From: Actinopolymorpha pittospori
GTDB lineage: Bacteria; Actinomycetota; Actinomycetes; Propionibacteriales; Actinopolymorphaceae
Direction: 5' to 3'
Length of the DNA stretch: 64,000 bases
Assembly (NCBI RefSeq): GCF_014873875.1
Contig: NZ_JADBEM010000001.1
Location: 7,440,001-7,504,000 of the forward strand
Below are positions 27,244-36,536 of the stretch, one piece after another. The position numbers were made by a program, and so were the translations under genes. Positions within the stretch are counted from its first letter, which is position 1, and each line of letters opens with the position of its first letter. The notes under the pieces were generated by a model. That model was not told where the DNA came from. It made no database searches and worked only from the letters and a program-made list of their open reading frames with translations.

Positions 27244-28188
27244 TCACCAGCCGCGGGTGGCGAGCCGCTGGCTCTCGGGGAGGTCGGTGACGTTGAGACC
27301 GACCATCGCCTCACCGAGGCCGCGGGACACCTTGGCGATCACGTCGGGGTCGTCGTAGAAGGTCGTCGCCTTGACGATCGCCTCGGCCCGCTTGGCGGGG
27401 TCGCCGGACTTGAAGATGCCGGACCCGACGAACACACCCTCGGCGCCGAGCTGCATCATCATGGCCGCGTCAGCGGGGGTCGCGAGGCCGCCCGCCGTGA
27501 AGAGGACGACGGGGAGCTTGCCGGCCTGGGCGACCTCCTTGACCAGGTCGTGGGGCGCGCGCAGCTCCTTGGCCGCGGCGTACAGCTCCTCCTCGCCCAG
27601 CGTGGACAGCCGCCGGATGTCGGCGCGGATCTGACGCATGTGGCGGGTGGCCTCCACGACGTTGCCGGTGCCGGCCTCGCCCTTGGAGCGGATCATCGCC
27701 GCGCCCTCGGAGATCCGTCGCAGCGCCTCGCCGAGGTTGGTGGCACCGCACACGAACGGCACCGTGAACGCCCACTTGTCGATGTGGTGCGCCTCGTCGG
27801 CCGGGGTGAGGACCTCGGACTCGTCGACGTAGTCGACACCGATCGCCTGGAGCACCTGGGCCTCGACGAAGTGCCCGATCCGGGCCTTGGCCATGACGGG
27901 GATCGAGACCGCCTCGATGATCCCGTCGATCATGTCGGGGTCACTCATCCGGGCCACGCCGCCCTGCACGCGGATGTCGGCCGGCACGCGTTCGAGGGCC
28001 ATCACGGCGACCGCGCCGGCGTCCTCGGCGATCTTGGCCTGCTCGGGCGTGACCACGTCCATGATCACGCCGCCCTTGAGCATCTCCGCCATGCCGCGCT
28101 TCACCCGACCGGTGCCGGTGACGGGAGCGGCGGAGCCGCCGATGGGCGTGGCGTCGGGCGTGGGGGGCGTGGACTGCGGTGCGGTCAC
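27244..28188 (-). CDS. pdxS: Pyridoxal 5'-phosphate synthase lyase subunit PdxS
   Basis: The synthase half of the DXP-independent vitamin B6 pathway, 314 residues. It condenses ribose 5-phosphate, glyceraldehyde 3-phosphate and ammonia. The (beta/alpha)8 motifs GGVIMDVVTPEQAKIAEDAG, SIPVMAKARIGHFVEAQ and LPVVLFTAGGLATPADAAMM are intact. A short Pro/Thr-rich N-terminal tail of about 25 residues precedes the core. It works with PdxT encoded downstream. Confidence 0.95.
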   Translation of the reverse strand: MTAPQSTPPTPDATPIGGSAAPVTGTGRVKRGMAEMLKGGVIMDVVTPEQAKIAEDAGAVAVMALERVPADIRVQGGVARMSDPDMIDGIIEAVSIPVMAKARIGHFVEAQVLQAIGVDYVDESEVLTPADEAHHIDKWAFTVPFVCGATNLGEALRRISEGAAMIRSKGEAGTGNVVEATRHMRQIRADIRRLSTLGEEELYAAAKELRAPHDLVKEVAQAGKLPVVLFTAGGLATPADAAMMMQLGAEGVFVGSGIFKSGDPAKRAEAIVKATTFYDDPDVIAKVSRGLGEAMVGLNVTDLPESQRLATRGW

Positions 28189-28369
28189 GGTCTACCTCGC
28201 GAGAAGGGGGGCTTGGGAAGGCACCTCCATGGTAGGCGTGAGGCCGGGCGTCGTGCTGGCGAGGTCCACCCATATCGGTCACCGCGTCGTCAACGGTCTG
28301 TCAACTCCGCGGGTCACGCACCTCGCTCACGCCCTCGCCCACACCCCTGGGGACCCGGAGGATCCTCGG

Positions 28370-28900
28370 TCAGGGGACGAGCCCCGCCGGAGGCACGACG
28401 TCCATCTCCACCGTCGTCGGCATCCTGGCCCGCCCGGCCAGCCGGAACCACCGCACCAGACGCCGCGTCCGCAGCGCACGCGTACTGGCCACAGTGTCGT
28501 TGTAGAACCGCCTGGCCATCTCCACCCGCCGGCAGGCGCCGCCGAGTTCGGCCAGCAGCTCCGCGGCGCCGGGTTGGCGGGCGAGCTCCTGACTCGTCTC
28601 CACGTCCGGGAAGACCACGGCGAGCGCCTTCGACAGGTCCGAACCAGCGATCTCGCGCTCCTCGTCCTCGGCCGACCGGGAACGCTGTGCCGCGTCCACC
28701 ACGAGGAGCGAGGTGGCCGGGTCGAGAATCCCCGACGTCGCGAGTTCGAGCGCCACCGCCGCCCGGCGGAACAGTTGCGCCTCCAGCGCTGCCCGAGCGG
28801 CGTCGAGCCGGGTGTGCAGCCGGTCGATCCGGCCCGCGGTCCAGGACAGGTACACCCCCGCGACGGCGAGGACGACGAACGCGAGGATCAGCCAGCTCAT
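28370..28900 (-). CDS. LemA-like membrane protein
   Basis: A 176-residue protein with one N-terminal membrane helix (about 3-20) and a four-helix soluble part. The segments DRLHTRLDAARAALEAQL and ARRFYNDTVASTRALRTR resemble the helix pattern of LemA-family proteins. The C-terminus ends in the MPTTVEMDVVPPAGL motif. No enzymatic role is known. It overlaps the pimA stop/start by 4 bases, occupying the place where mycobacteria have a NUDIX-type gene after pimA, so a role connected with the cell envelope is plausible but only inferred. Confidence 0.6.
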   Translation of the reverse strand: MSWLILAFVVLAVAGVYLSWTAGRIDRLHTRLDAARAALEAQLFRRAAVALELATSGILDPATSLLVVDAAQRSRSAEDEEREIAGSDLSKALAVVFPDVETSQELARQPGAAELLAELGGACRRVEMARRFYNDTVASTRALRTRRLVRWFRLAGRARMPTTVEMDVVPPAGLVP

Positions 28901-30060
28901 GTGAGCCCGCCCGGGTGCGACAGACGCCCCTCCTCGGCGGCCTCGCCGACCCCCGGGACGCCCTCGGTGACCATCTCGTAGACCGACACGATCTCCTTCG
29001 CCACGCTCCCCCAGTCGTAGCGGCGGACCGCGATCCGCGCCGAGTCGCGCAGCCGGTCCCGAAGCTGCGGATCGGCCAGCAGTTCCAGCGCGCCCGCGGC
29101 GAGGTCGGCGCTGTCGCCCACCTCGAACAGTCGGCCGAGCTTTCCTCCGTCCACCACGAGGCGGAAGGCGTCCAGACCGCTCGCGAGGACCGGCGCTCCC
29201 GCCGCCATCGCCTCGACGAGCACGATGCCGAACGACTCACCGCCGGTCTGTGGGGCGACGTAGACGTCGGAGGTCGCGAACATGTCCGCCTTGCCCACGT
29301 CGTCGACCATGCCGAGGAAGGTCACGGCGGCACGGCACTCCTGCGGGAGCATGGCGCGGGCCTCCTCGACGTCACCCGGGCCGGCGACGAGCAGGCGAAC
29401 GCCGGGATGTGCCGCCCAGATCGTGGGGAACGCCCGCAGGAGTACGGCGAGCCCCTTGCGAGGCTCGTCCAGCCGGCCCAGGAAGCAGAGCGTTCCGCCC
29501 TCGCCACGCCACTCCGGGCGCGGGACCGCCCGGGCTAGCCGGTCCACGAACAGGCCGTTCGGGATCACCACGGGCTCACCGCCCAGGTGCTGCACGAGGG
29601 TCGCGCGGGCGGGCTCACTCACCGCGATCCGGGCGCTGATCTTCTCCAGGGCGGGGCGCAGGATCGCCGACATCGCGCTCATCGCCCGGGAGCGCGGCAT
29701 CGCGGAGTGGAACGTGCCGACGATCGGCCCGACGGCCGCCCACAGCGCCAGGAGCGAGAGGGAGGGGGTGGCCGGCTCGTGGATGTGCAGGACGTCGAAC
29801 TGGCCGTCCCGGATCCAGCGGCGTACCCGTGTCGCCGACACCGGGCCGAACGCCAGCCGGGCGATGGAGCCGTTGTAGGGCACCGGGACGGCGCGGCCGG
29901 CGGAGACGACGTAGGGCGGGACCGGGGTGTCGTCGTCGGCTGGCGCGAGGACCGACACCGAGTGGCCCGCGGCCAGGAGCACCTCGGCCAGGTCGCGGAC
30001 GTGGTTCTGTACCCCGCCGGGCGCGTCCATCGAGTAGGGGCAGACGATTCCGACCCTCAT
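28897..30060 (-). CDS. pimA: Phosphatidyl-myo-inositol mannosyltransferase PimA
   Basis: A GT4 glycosyltransferase of 387 residues that adds the first mannose from GDP-mannose to phosphatidylinositol at the inner membrane. It shows the N-terminal acceptor-side motif CPYSMDAPGGVQNHVRDLAE and the donor-side GESFGIVLVEAMAAGAPVLA with the E-x7-E signature. Length matches mycobacterial PimA. It lies 47 bases after patA in the pgsA-patA-pimA order typical of PIM-producing actinobacteria. Confidence 0.93.
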   Translation of the reverse strand: MRVGIVCPYSMDAPGGVQNHVRDLAEVLLAAGHSVSVLAPADDDTPVPPYVVSAGRAVPVPYNGSIARLAFGPVSATRVRRWIRDGQFDVLHIHEPATPSLSLLALWAAVGPIVGTFHSAMPRSRAMSAMSAILRPALEKISARIAVSEPARATLVQHLGGEPVVIPNGLFVDRLARAVPRPEWRGEGGTLCFLGRLDEPRKGLAVLLRAFPTIWAAHPGVRLLVAGPGDVEEARAMLPQECRAAVTFLGMVDDVGKADMFATSDVYVAPQTGGESFGIVLVEAMAAGAPVLASGLDAFRLVVDGGKLGRLFEVGDSADLAAGALELLADPQLRDRLRDSARIAVRRYDWGSVAKEIVSVYEMVTEGVPGVGEAAEEGRLSHPGGLT

Positions 30061-30107
30061 CAGATTCCGACCCCCATCAGACCGCGACCCCCATCAGGCG
30101 CCGACCC

Positions 30108-31103
30108 TCACCGCACCGGACCGGTGCGTTCGAGCGCGGCCCGGTGGCCGGCGTCGAGGTCGGCCACCCACAGCCGCTGCAGCATGTGCCAGTCCTGGGG
30201 ATGCTCGGCGATGCCCTCCGCGAAGACGTCGGCGATCTGCTGGGTCAGGGCGCGAATGCCCTGCCGGGTCCCCTCGGGCCGCTCGACTGGATGGAACTGG
30301 ATGTGCATCTGCGGACCGTCGTACCACAGCGTGACCGGCAGGAGGGTCGCGCCGGTGCGCAGAGCGAGCGCGGCCGGACCGGCCGGCATTCGGGTCGGCT
30401 CGCCGAAGAAGCTCACCTCGACGCCACGCGCGGACAGGTCGCGGTCGGAGACGAGGCAGACCAGGCCGCCGGCGTACAACCGGTCGGAGAGGATGCGCAT
30501 GGGGTCCGGCCCTCCGGTCGCGGGCAGGATCTCGATCCCGAGGTCGGCGCGGTAGGTGACGAACCGGTCGTAGAGCCGCTCCGGCCGCAGGCGTTCGGCC
30601 ACGCTCGTCACCGGCGCGCCGACGGCGGCCGCCCAGGCGCCCGCGAAGTCCCAGTTGCCCATGTGCGGCAGCGGGACGACGACTCCGTGCCCGGCCTTGA
30701 GCGCCTTCCAGAAGACGTCCTCGCCGTGGGTGACGACCCGGGACCTGATGTCGTCGGCGCGCAGGTCGGGCAGCCGGAACGCCTCGCACCAGTAGCGGAA
30801 GTACGACCGCATACCGGCCCGGCTGAGCACGCGGATCTCACCGGCACCCAGGTCGGGGCGGACCCGGGCCAGGTTGCGCTCCAGTTGGCGCACGCCCCGG
30901 GCCTCCCGCCGCCAGACCACGTCGGCGATGCGCTCGAGGGCCCCCAACGCCGCGTGTTCGGGCAGTTTGCGCAGGATCGCCCAAGCCGCGGAGTAGGCCG
31001 CGTAGATGGCGGCGTACTTCATCCGCTGGGTGATCGGTGGCCGTGTCGGCCGCGGCGCTCCGGCACCGCTCCGCGGGTCGGACGACCGTCCGTCCGGAGT
31101 CAC
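30108..31103 (-). CDS. Phosphatidylinositol mannoside acyltransferase PatA
   Basis: A 331-residue member of the lysophospholipid/lauroyl acyltransferase family that acylates PIM. The catalytic HX4D motif is PLPHMGNWDFAG (His147, Asp152). It starts at GTG 31103, which overlaps the pgsA stop by 4 bases and has AAGGAG just upstream. The first 27 residues are a flexible tail, and an internal ATG (MKYAAIY) is a weaker alternative start. It belongs to the PIM operon with pgsA and pimA. Confidence 0.9.
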   Translation of the reverse strand: MTPDGRSSDPRSGAGAPRPTRPPITQRMKYAAIYAAYSAAWAILRKLPEHAALGALERIADVVWRREARGVRQLERNLARVRPDLGAGEIRVLSRAGMRSYFRYWCEAFRLPDLRADDIRSRVVTHGEDVFWKALKAGHGVVVPLPHMGNWDFAGAWAAAVGAPVTSVAERLRPERLYDRFVTYRADLGIEILPATGGPDPMRILSDRLYAGGLVCLVSDRDLSARGVEVSFFGEPTRMPAGPAALALRTGATLLPVTLWYDGPQMHIQFHPVERPEGTRQGIRALTQQIADVFAEGIAEHPQDWHMLQRLWVADLDAGHRAALERTGPVR

Positions 31104-31768
31104 CGCGACTCCTTCTCCGAGTTCCCCGCGACACGCGCGGATCCGCCGGGGCCGCCCGCGGCCGCATCGATCACCAGAGCCTGCTTACGGACGGCGAGGA
31201 TCCGCTGGATCACCGTCACCGTGCTCGCCACGGCGAGCAGCCACAGCACCGCCGGCAGCAGGAACGGCACGCCAAGCCCGGCCAGGCCGGTCGCCACGAG
31301 CACCGCGACCAGCCGGTCGGCCCGCTCGGCGACCCCGACGTTGGCGGTCATGCCGAGGCTCTCCGCACGCGCCTTCGCGTAGGACGTCACACTGCCCATG
31401 ACAAGGTCGTACAACGCGACGCAGGCCAGAAGGAAGCTGTTTCCGCCGCCGGCGAACCACAGGGCGAGGCCGCCGAAGACCGCCGCGTCACCGACCCGGT
31501 CGAGTGTGGAGTCCAGGAACGCGCCCCACTTCGAGGAGCGGTTGGACATCCGCGCCATCAGGCCGTCGACCATGTCGGAGAACACGAACGCGGTGATGAC
31601 GATCGTGCCCCAGAAGAGCACTCCGCGCGGGTAGAACGCCAGCGCGCCGACGCAGACTCCGAGCGTCCCGACCAGCGTCACGATGTCGGGACCGATGCCG
31701 ACACGCAGGAAGAAGCGCGCAACTGGGGTCAGCAGCCGTATCCAGAATTGGTGGAACCTTCGCAACAT
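31100..31768 (-). CDS. pgsA: Phosphatidylinositol phosphate synthase (CDP-alcohol phosphatidyltransferase)
   Basis: A 222-residue integral membrane enzyme that joins CDP-diacylglycerol and inositol phosphate. The CDP-alcohol phosphotransferase signature is complete: Asp65, Asp68, Gly69, Ala72, Arg73, Gly82, Asp86 and Asp90 (DMVDGLMAR then GAFLDSTLD). Six hydrophobic segments are expected. It is first in the leftward PIM operon. The EF-G-like gene diverges from it, whereas in mycobacteria the HIT gene is directly upstream. Confidence 0.93.
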   Translation of the reverse strand: MLRRFHQFWIRLLTPVARFFLRVGIGPDIVTLVGTLGVCVGALAFYPRGVLFWGTIVITAFVFSDMVDGLMARMSNRSSKWGAFLDSTLDRVGDAAVFGGLALWFAGGGNSFLLACVALYDLVMGSVTSYAKARAESLGMTANVGVAERADRLVAVLVATGLAGLGVPFLLPAVLWLLAVASTVTVIQRILAVRKQALVIDAAAGGPGGSARVAGNSEKESR

Positions 31769-31973
31769 GTGGTCGTAGCCGCTCGCTCGGAGGCCGGGGT
31801 CGGGGCGTCACTTCAAAGACGCGCCGATGCTACTCAGCGCGTAGGGCTTGTGTGCCGGGCGGGCCGGGTGAAAGGTGGAAAACCACATGTCAGGGCGCCG
31901 CCACGGTCGGCGGCCACCGGCGACTTGGGCGCGTCCGGCTGGTCTGCACCGCGCGCGCAAGGAGGCGACGCCC

Positions 31974-34139
31974 ATGACGGACAAACAGAGCAACCTCGGT
32001 GGAGCTGCGGTCAAGGCACCCACGGCCGACCGGCCCGCTGCCGTTCGCAACATCGCCCTGGTCGGCCCATCCGGATCCGGAAAGACGACGCTCGTCGAGG
32101 CACTCCTCGTCGCCACCGGCACGATCCCGCGCTCCGGCCGGGTGGAGGACGGGTCCACGGTGAGTGACTTCGACGAGGTGGAACACCGACAAGGGCGCTC
32201 GATCGGCCTGTCGCTCGCTCCGGTGGTCCACAACGGTGTCAAGGTCAACCTGCTCGACACACCCGGTTACGCCGATTTCGTGGGTGAGCTCCGCGCCGGC
32301 CTGCGAGCCGCCGACTGCGCGCTGTTCGTGATCGCCGCGAACGAGGGCGTCGACGGGCCCACCCAGGCCCTGTGGCAGGAGTGCGCCTCGGTCGGGATGC
32401 CCAGGGCGGTGGTGATCACCAAGCTGGACCACCACCGGGCCGACTACCCGAACGTGTTGGAGGAGGCGCGGGCGGTGTTCGGGGAGAAGACCCTGCCCGT
32501 CTACCTCCCGGTCGACGGGCAGCAGCAGGTGACGGGCCTGGTCGGCCTGCTGTCGGAGAAGCTGTTCGACTACTCCTCCGGGGCGCGGGCGGAGGGCACG
32601 CCGCCGCAGGCGTACGCCGACCAGGTGGCCGAGGCCCGCGGTGGACTCATCGAGGGCGTCATCGAGGAGTCCGAGGACGAGACCCTCATGGACCGCTACC
32701 TGAGCGGCGAGCGGATCGACGCGAAGGTGCTCATCGACGACCTCGAGAAGTCGGTCGCCCAGGCGTCCTTCTTCCCGGTCCTCCCGGTGTGCTCGGCGAC
32801 CGGGATCGGGATGGTCGAACTCCTCGAACTGATGACCAGCGCGTTCCCCTCGCCACTCGAGCACCCGCAGCCCGAGGTCTACACCCCGATCGGCAAGTCG
32901 GTCGGTCGGATCAGCTGCGACCCGAACGGCCCGCTCCTCGCCGAGGTGGTGAAGACGTCCTCCGACCCCTACGTCGGCCGGATCAGCCTCGTACGGGTGT
33001 TCTCCGGGACGGTGCGTCCCGACTCGGCCCTGCACGTCTCGGGGCACCTGTCGGCGTTCTTCGGAGAGGCCCGCGGGCATGAGGACCACGACGAGGACGA
33101 GAAGGTCGGGTCCCTGTCCTCGCCGCTCGGCAAGCACCAGCGGACGCTGAACCACTGCGTGGCCGGGGACATCTGCGCCATCGGCAAGCTGACCCGGGCC
33201 GAGACCGGCGACACGCTGTCGGCGAAGGAAGAGCCCCTGCTGATGCGGCCCTGGTCGATGCCGGAGCCACTGCTGCCGATCGCGATCACGGCGCACGCCA
33301 AGGCCGACGAGGACAAGCTCTCCGTCGGACTCACCCGCCTCGGTGCCGAGGACCCGACCCTGCGGATCGAGCACAACGCCGAGACGCACCAGCTGGTCCT
33401 GTGGTGCATGGGCGAAGCGCACGCCGACGTCGTACTCGATCGGCTCGCCAACCGCTACGGCGTCCAGGTCGACCAGGTTCCGCTGCGCGTCCCGCTCCGG
33501 GAGACCTTCGCCGGCCGGGCGAGTGGCAGGGGCCGGCACGTGAAGCAGAGTGGCGGCCATGGCCAGTACGCCGTCTGCGAGATCGAGGTCGAGCCGCTCG
33601 CGCAGGGCGCGGGGTTCGAGTTCGTCGACAAGGTCGTCGGCGGGTCGGTCCCGCGGCAGTTCATCCCGAGCGTGGAGAAGGGGCTCCGCGCCCAGATGGA
33701 ACGCGGGATCTCCGCGGGGTACCCCCTCGTCGACATCCGGGTGACGCTGCACGACGGGAAGTCACACAGCGTCGACTCCTCCGACATGGCGTTCCAGACG
33801 GCGGGGGCGCTCGCCCTGCGCGAGGCGGCCAAGGCGACGGCGGTGAACCTGCTCGAACCCGTCGACCTTCTGTCCGTGCTCGTCGACGACGACTATGTCG
33901 GCACCGTGATGGGAGACCTGTCCAGCCGGCGGGGCCGGGTCCTCGGCACCGAACCGGTCGGCCAGGGCCGCACCCTGGTCAAGGCGGAGGTGCCGCAGAC
34001 CGAGGTGACGCGCTACGCCACCGACCTGCGCTCGATGTCGCACGGGTCGGGGACGTTCGCGCGGGAGTTCGTGAGGTACGAACCCATGCCCGCCCAGATC
34101 GCCTCGAAGCTGGTACAGGAACAGGCGGAGGAGTTCTGA
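31974..34139 (+). CDS. Elongation factor G-like protein (EF-G2)
   Basis: A 721-residue GTPase of the EF-G2 group. The P-loop is GPSGSGKT at residues 31-38, unlike the HIDAGKT of canonical EF-G. G3 is DTPGYADF and G4 is TKLD instead of NKMD. The switch I region reads HRQGRSIGLSLAPV rather than the normal RGITI-type element. Domains II-V follow, including GRGRHVKQSGGHGQYA and the C-terminal YATDLRSMSHGSGTF. ATG 31974 has AAGGAGG eight bases upstream; the open frame upstream is noise. Paralogues of this kind in mycobacteria do not replace EF-G in translocation. The altered switch suggests changed GTP use. Confidence 0.9.
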   Translation: MTDKQSNLGGAAVKAPTADRPAAVRNIALVGPSGSGKTTLVEALLVATGTIPRSGRVEDGSTVSDFDEVEHRQGRSIGLSLAPVVHNGVKVNLLDTPGYADFVGELRAGLRAADCALFVIAANEGVDGPTQALWQECASVGMPRAVVITKLDHHRADYPNVLEEARAVFGEKTLPVYLPVDGQQQVTGLVGLLSEKLFDYSSGARAEGTPPQAYADQVAEARGGLIEGVIEESEDETLMDRYLSGERIDAKVLIDDLEKSVAQASFFPVLPVCSATGIGMVELLELMTSAFPSPLEHPQPEVYTPIGKSVGRISCDPNGPLLAEVVKTSSDPYVGRISLVRVFSGTVRPDSALHVSGHLSAFFGEARGHEDHDEDEKVGSLSSPLGKHQRTLNHCVAGDICAIGKLTRAETGDTLSAKEEPLLMRPWSMPEPLLPIAITAHAKADEDKLSVGLTRLGAEDPTLRIEHNAETHQLVLWCMGEAHADVVLDRLANRYGVQVDQVPLRVPLRETFAGRASGRGRHVKQSGGHGQYAVCEIEVEPLAQGAGFEFVDKVVGGSVPRQFIPSVEKGLRAQMERGISAGYPLVDIRVTLHDGKSHSVDSSDMAFQTAGALALREAAKATAVNLLEPVDLLSVLVDDDYVGTVMGDLSSRRGRVLGTEPVGQGRTLVKAEVPQTEVTRYATDLRSMSHGSGTFAREFVRYEPMPAQIASKLVQEQAEEF

Positions 34140-34193
34140 GACCGGCTGAGCCCGTGCGTCCGATCCGAATCCAACCGGAACCCGAACCCGAAC

Positions 34194-34232
34194 ACGCCGC
34201 GGCCGTGCCCCCACCGGGCACGGCCGCGGCGT
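34194..34232 (+). terminator. Strong hairpin after the EF-G-like gene
   Basis: A perfect 17-bp GC-rich inverted repeat (34194-34210 and 34216-34232) around the loop CCACC, 55 bases after the stop codon. There is no T-run, but the stem is very stable. It separates the EF-G-like gene from the HIT gene. Confidence 0.8.
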
Positions 34233-34384
34233 CGTCCCGCCTGAGTCAGGAGGCTCCGGCGTCCAGCGAGATCACCCGACACATCCCGCTACCGCGAGCA
34301 CCTGGCTCGCGCGCCGGAGAATGTCTCTGGCCGGGTGAGGAATCCACCCGATGACCGCCGAGCCACGCTGGCTACGCTGCGGGG

Positions 34385-34798
34385 GTGCCGACGAGCGAGT
34401 GCGTCTTCTGCCGGATCCTGGCGGGTGAGCTGCCCAGCACCATGATCGCCGAGAACGACCGGGCCGTGGCGTTCATGGACGTCAACCCGGCCACCGACGG
34501 CCATCTGCTCGTCGTCCCCCGAAACCACACCCCTGACCTGCTCAGTGCCGAGCCGGCCGATCTCAGTGCCTGTGTCCTGCTCGCTCAGGCGATGGCGCGG
34601 CTCGTCCGCGAACGCCTGGGGGCGACCGGCGTCAACCTCGTCCAGAGTTCGGGCGCGGTCGCGTGGCAGACCGTGTTCCATCTGCACCTGCATGTGATCC
34701 CGCGTTACGACGGCGACCCGCTGCGGCTGCCCTGGGTTCCGGCCCAGGGTGACCCCGCGGCCATCGCCGCCGCCGCCGCCAAGCTCACCGCCGACTGA
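34385..34798 (+). CDS. HIT family nucleotide-binding protein
   Basis: A 137-residue histidine triad protein. It opens with CVFCRILAGELPST, a Cys pair typical of HINT-type proteins, and has the triad HLHLHVIPR near residue 100. Such proteins hydrolyse nucleoside phosphoramidates or dinucleoside polyphosphates. GTG 34385 has no ribosome binding site, but TACGCT at 34373-34378 lies six bases upstream, as expected of a leaderless actinobacterial mRNA. An esterase gene follows 43 bases later in the same direction. A second HIT gene lies at 35.9 kb. Confidence 0.92.
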   Translation: MPTSECVFCRILAGELPSTMIAENDRAVAFMDVNPATDGHLLVVPRNHTPDLLSAEPADLSACVLLAQAMARLVRERLGATGVNLVQSSGAVAWQTVFHLHLHVIPRYDGDPLRLPWVPAQGDPAAIAAAAAKLTAD

Positions 34799-34841
34799 GC
34801 CGGGCCAACCGGACCGAGGTCGCCCCCAGGAAGGATCGTTC

Positions 34842-35804
34842 ATGCCCCTGACGTTCGACATGTCGCGGGAGAAGCTCGACAGCTACGTGGGCACCAACCC
34901 CCGACCCGCGGACTTCGACGACTACTGGACCGCCGGACTCGCCGAACTCGACACCCTCGACCCTAAGGTCGAGATCGAGCCGGCCGACTTCCAGACCGCC
35001 TTCGCGGAGTGCTCCCACCTGTGGTTCACGGGCACCGGAGGCGCCCGGGTCCACGCCAAGCTGCTCCGCCCCAGGAACGCCACTGAGCCCCACCCCGGCG
35101 TCGTCCACTTCCACGGCTACTCCGGCCGCTCGGCCGACTGGTCGGACCTGCTCGGCCACGTCGCCCTCGGCTTCACCGTCGCGGCCCTGGACTGCCGTGG
35201 CCAGGGCGGGCTCTCCGAGGACGTCGGCGGGGTGACCGGATGGACCCTGCGGGGCCACATCGTCCGCGGACTCGGCGGTGACCCGGAGAAGCTCTACTAC
35301 CGCCACGTCTTCCTGGACACCGCCCTGCTCGCCCGCATCGTCATGGGCATGGACGACGTCGACGAGTCGCGGGTCGGCGCGACCGGCGGAAGCCAGGGCG
35401 GTGGACTCACCCTCGCCTGCGCGGCGCTCGAGCCGCGGATCAAGCGGGCCGCCCCGGTCTACCCGTTCCTGACCGACTACCGCCGGGTGTGGGACCTCGA
35501 CCTCGCCAAGGACGCCTACGCCGAACTGCAGGAGTGGTTCCGCCGCTTCGACCCGCTGCACGAGCGGGAGGACGAGATCTTCACCACCCTGGGCTACATC
35601 GACGTCCAGCACCTCGCGCCCCGGATCCAGGCAGACGTGCTGATGGGCGTCGGCCTGGGCGACACCGTGTGCCCGCCGTCCACGCAGTTCGCGGCGTACA
35701 ACAAGATCACCAGCGCGAAGGCGCTGCGGATCTACCCGGACTACAAGCACGAGGGCCTGCCGGGCCACGGCGACACGATCTTCACGTACCTGTCCGAACT
35801 CTGA
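34842..35804 (+). CDS. Acetylxylan esterase / cephalosporin-C deacetylase family hydrolase
   Basis: A 320-residue alpha/beta-hydrolase of the AXE1 family, which removes acetyl groups from xylo-oligosaccharides or cephalosporins. The oxyanion region is VHFHGYSGRSADW, a conserved DCRGQGGLS follows, the nucleophile elbow is GGSQGGG, and a late Asp/His pair (GLGDTVCPP and YKHEGLPGHG) completes the triad. No signal peptide, so it acts in the cytoplasm. ATG 34842 has AGGAAGGA upstream. It may be co-transcribed with the HIT gene. Confidence 0.88.
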   Translation: MPLTFDMSREKLDSYVGTNPRPADFDDYWTAGLAELDTLDPKVEIEPADFQTAFAECSHLWFTGTGGARVHAKLLRPRNATEPHPGVVHFHGYSGRSADWSDLLGHVALGFTVAALDCRGQGGLSEDVGGVTGWTLRGHIVRGLGGDPEKLYYRHVFLDTALLARIVMGMDDVDESRVGATGGSQGGGLTLACAALEPRIKRAAPVYPFLTDYRRVWDLDLAKDAYAELQEWFRRFDPLHEREDEIFTTLGYIDVQHLAPRIQADVLMGVGLGDTVCPPSTQFAAYNKITSAKALRIYPDYKHEGLPGHGDTIFTYLSEL

Positions 35805-35830
35805 CCGACGGTCCGAACCCCAGCCCCTGG

Positions 35831-35870
35831 ACCGGAGGCGTCGACTCCCACGGTTGTCGGCGTCTCCGGT
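35831..35870. terminator. Hairpin between esterase and HIT genes
   Basis: A 15-bp stem (35831-35845 and 35856-35870), two of whose pairs are G-T wobbles, with a 10-base loop. It lies 26 bases after the esterase stop and 46 bases beyond the stop of the convergent HIT gene, so it can serve both. Confidence 0.7.
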
Positions 35871-35916
35871 TCGATCCGGGGTCCGCGACTCCCAGGCCGG
35901 CCCGGCCCGGGTCGGC

Positions 35917-36462
35917 TCAGTCCTCCGGCCAGGCCTGCGCGAGCAGCCCTCGGGTGTCGCGCAACAGCGCGGGCAGCACCTTCGTCCGCCCGACGACCGG
36001 CATGAAGTTGGTGTCGCCACCCCACCGCGGCACCACGTGCTGGTGGAGGTGGGCGGCGATGCCGGCGCCGGCGACCGGACCCTGGTTCATCCCGATGTTG
36101 AAGCCCTGCGCTCCCGACGCCGCCCGCAGCGCCCGCATCGCCTGCTTCGTCAGGTCCGCGAGCTCCACCGTCTCCTCCGCCGTGAGGTCGGTGTAGTCGG
36201 CGACGTGGCGGAAGGGGCAGACCATCAGGTGGCCCGGGTTGTACGGATAGAGGTTGAGGAGGGCGTACGCGTACTTTCCCCGGGTCACGACCAGGCCTTC
36301 CTCGTCGGAACGCCGCGGTATGTCGCAGAACGGACAGCCGTCACCCGGACCGTCCCCGCTCGGCCTGCTCTCCCCGAGGATGTAGGCCATCCGGTGCGGG
36401 GTCCACAGGCGTTCGAACGCGTCGGGGGTTCCGACGCCTTCCTGGCGTACCGGCTCGTCCAC
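35917..36462 (-). CDS. HIT domain protein, AP4A phosphorylase-type
   Basis: A 181-residue HIT protein. It starts with a conserved RLWTPHRMAYI segment, has a CPFCDIPRRSD metal-type motif, and the triad AAHLHQHVVPRWGGDTNFMP. The closing VVGRTKVLPALLRDTRG is typical of the mycobacterial Rv2613c AP4A phosphorylase group, which cleaves diadenosine tetraphosphate with phosphate. In mycobacteria this gene lies directly between thrS and pgsA; here sthA, a sugar kinase and three rightward genes have been inserted on the two sides. Confidence 0.9.
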   Translation of the reverse strand: MDEPVRQEGVGTPDAFERLWTPHRMAYILGESRPSGDGPGDGCPFCDIPRRSDEEGLVVTRGKYAYALLNLYPYNPGHLMVCPFRHVADYTDLTAEETVELADLTKQAMRALRAASGAQGFNIGMNQGPVAGAGIAAHLHQHVVPRWGGDTNFMPVVGRTKVLPALLRDTRGLLAQAWPED

Positions 36463-36536
36463 CCGCCTGATCTTACGGACGGCGCGCGCGACACGGCGAC
36501 GTGACCGGCGCCACCCTTCCTCGGCTGGCCAGGTGA

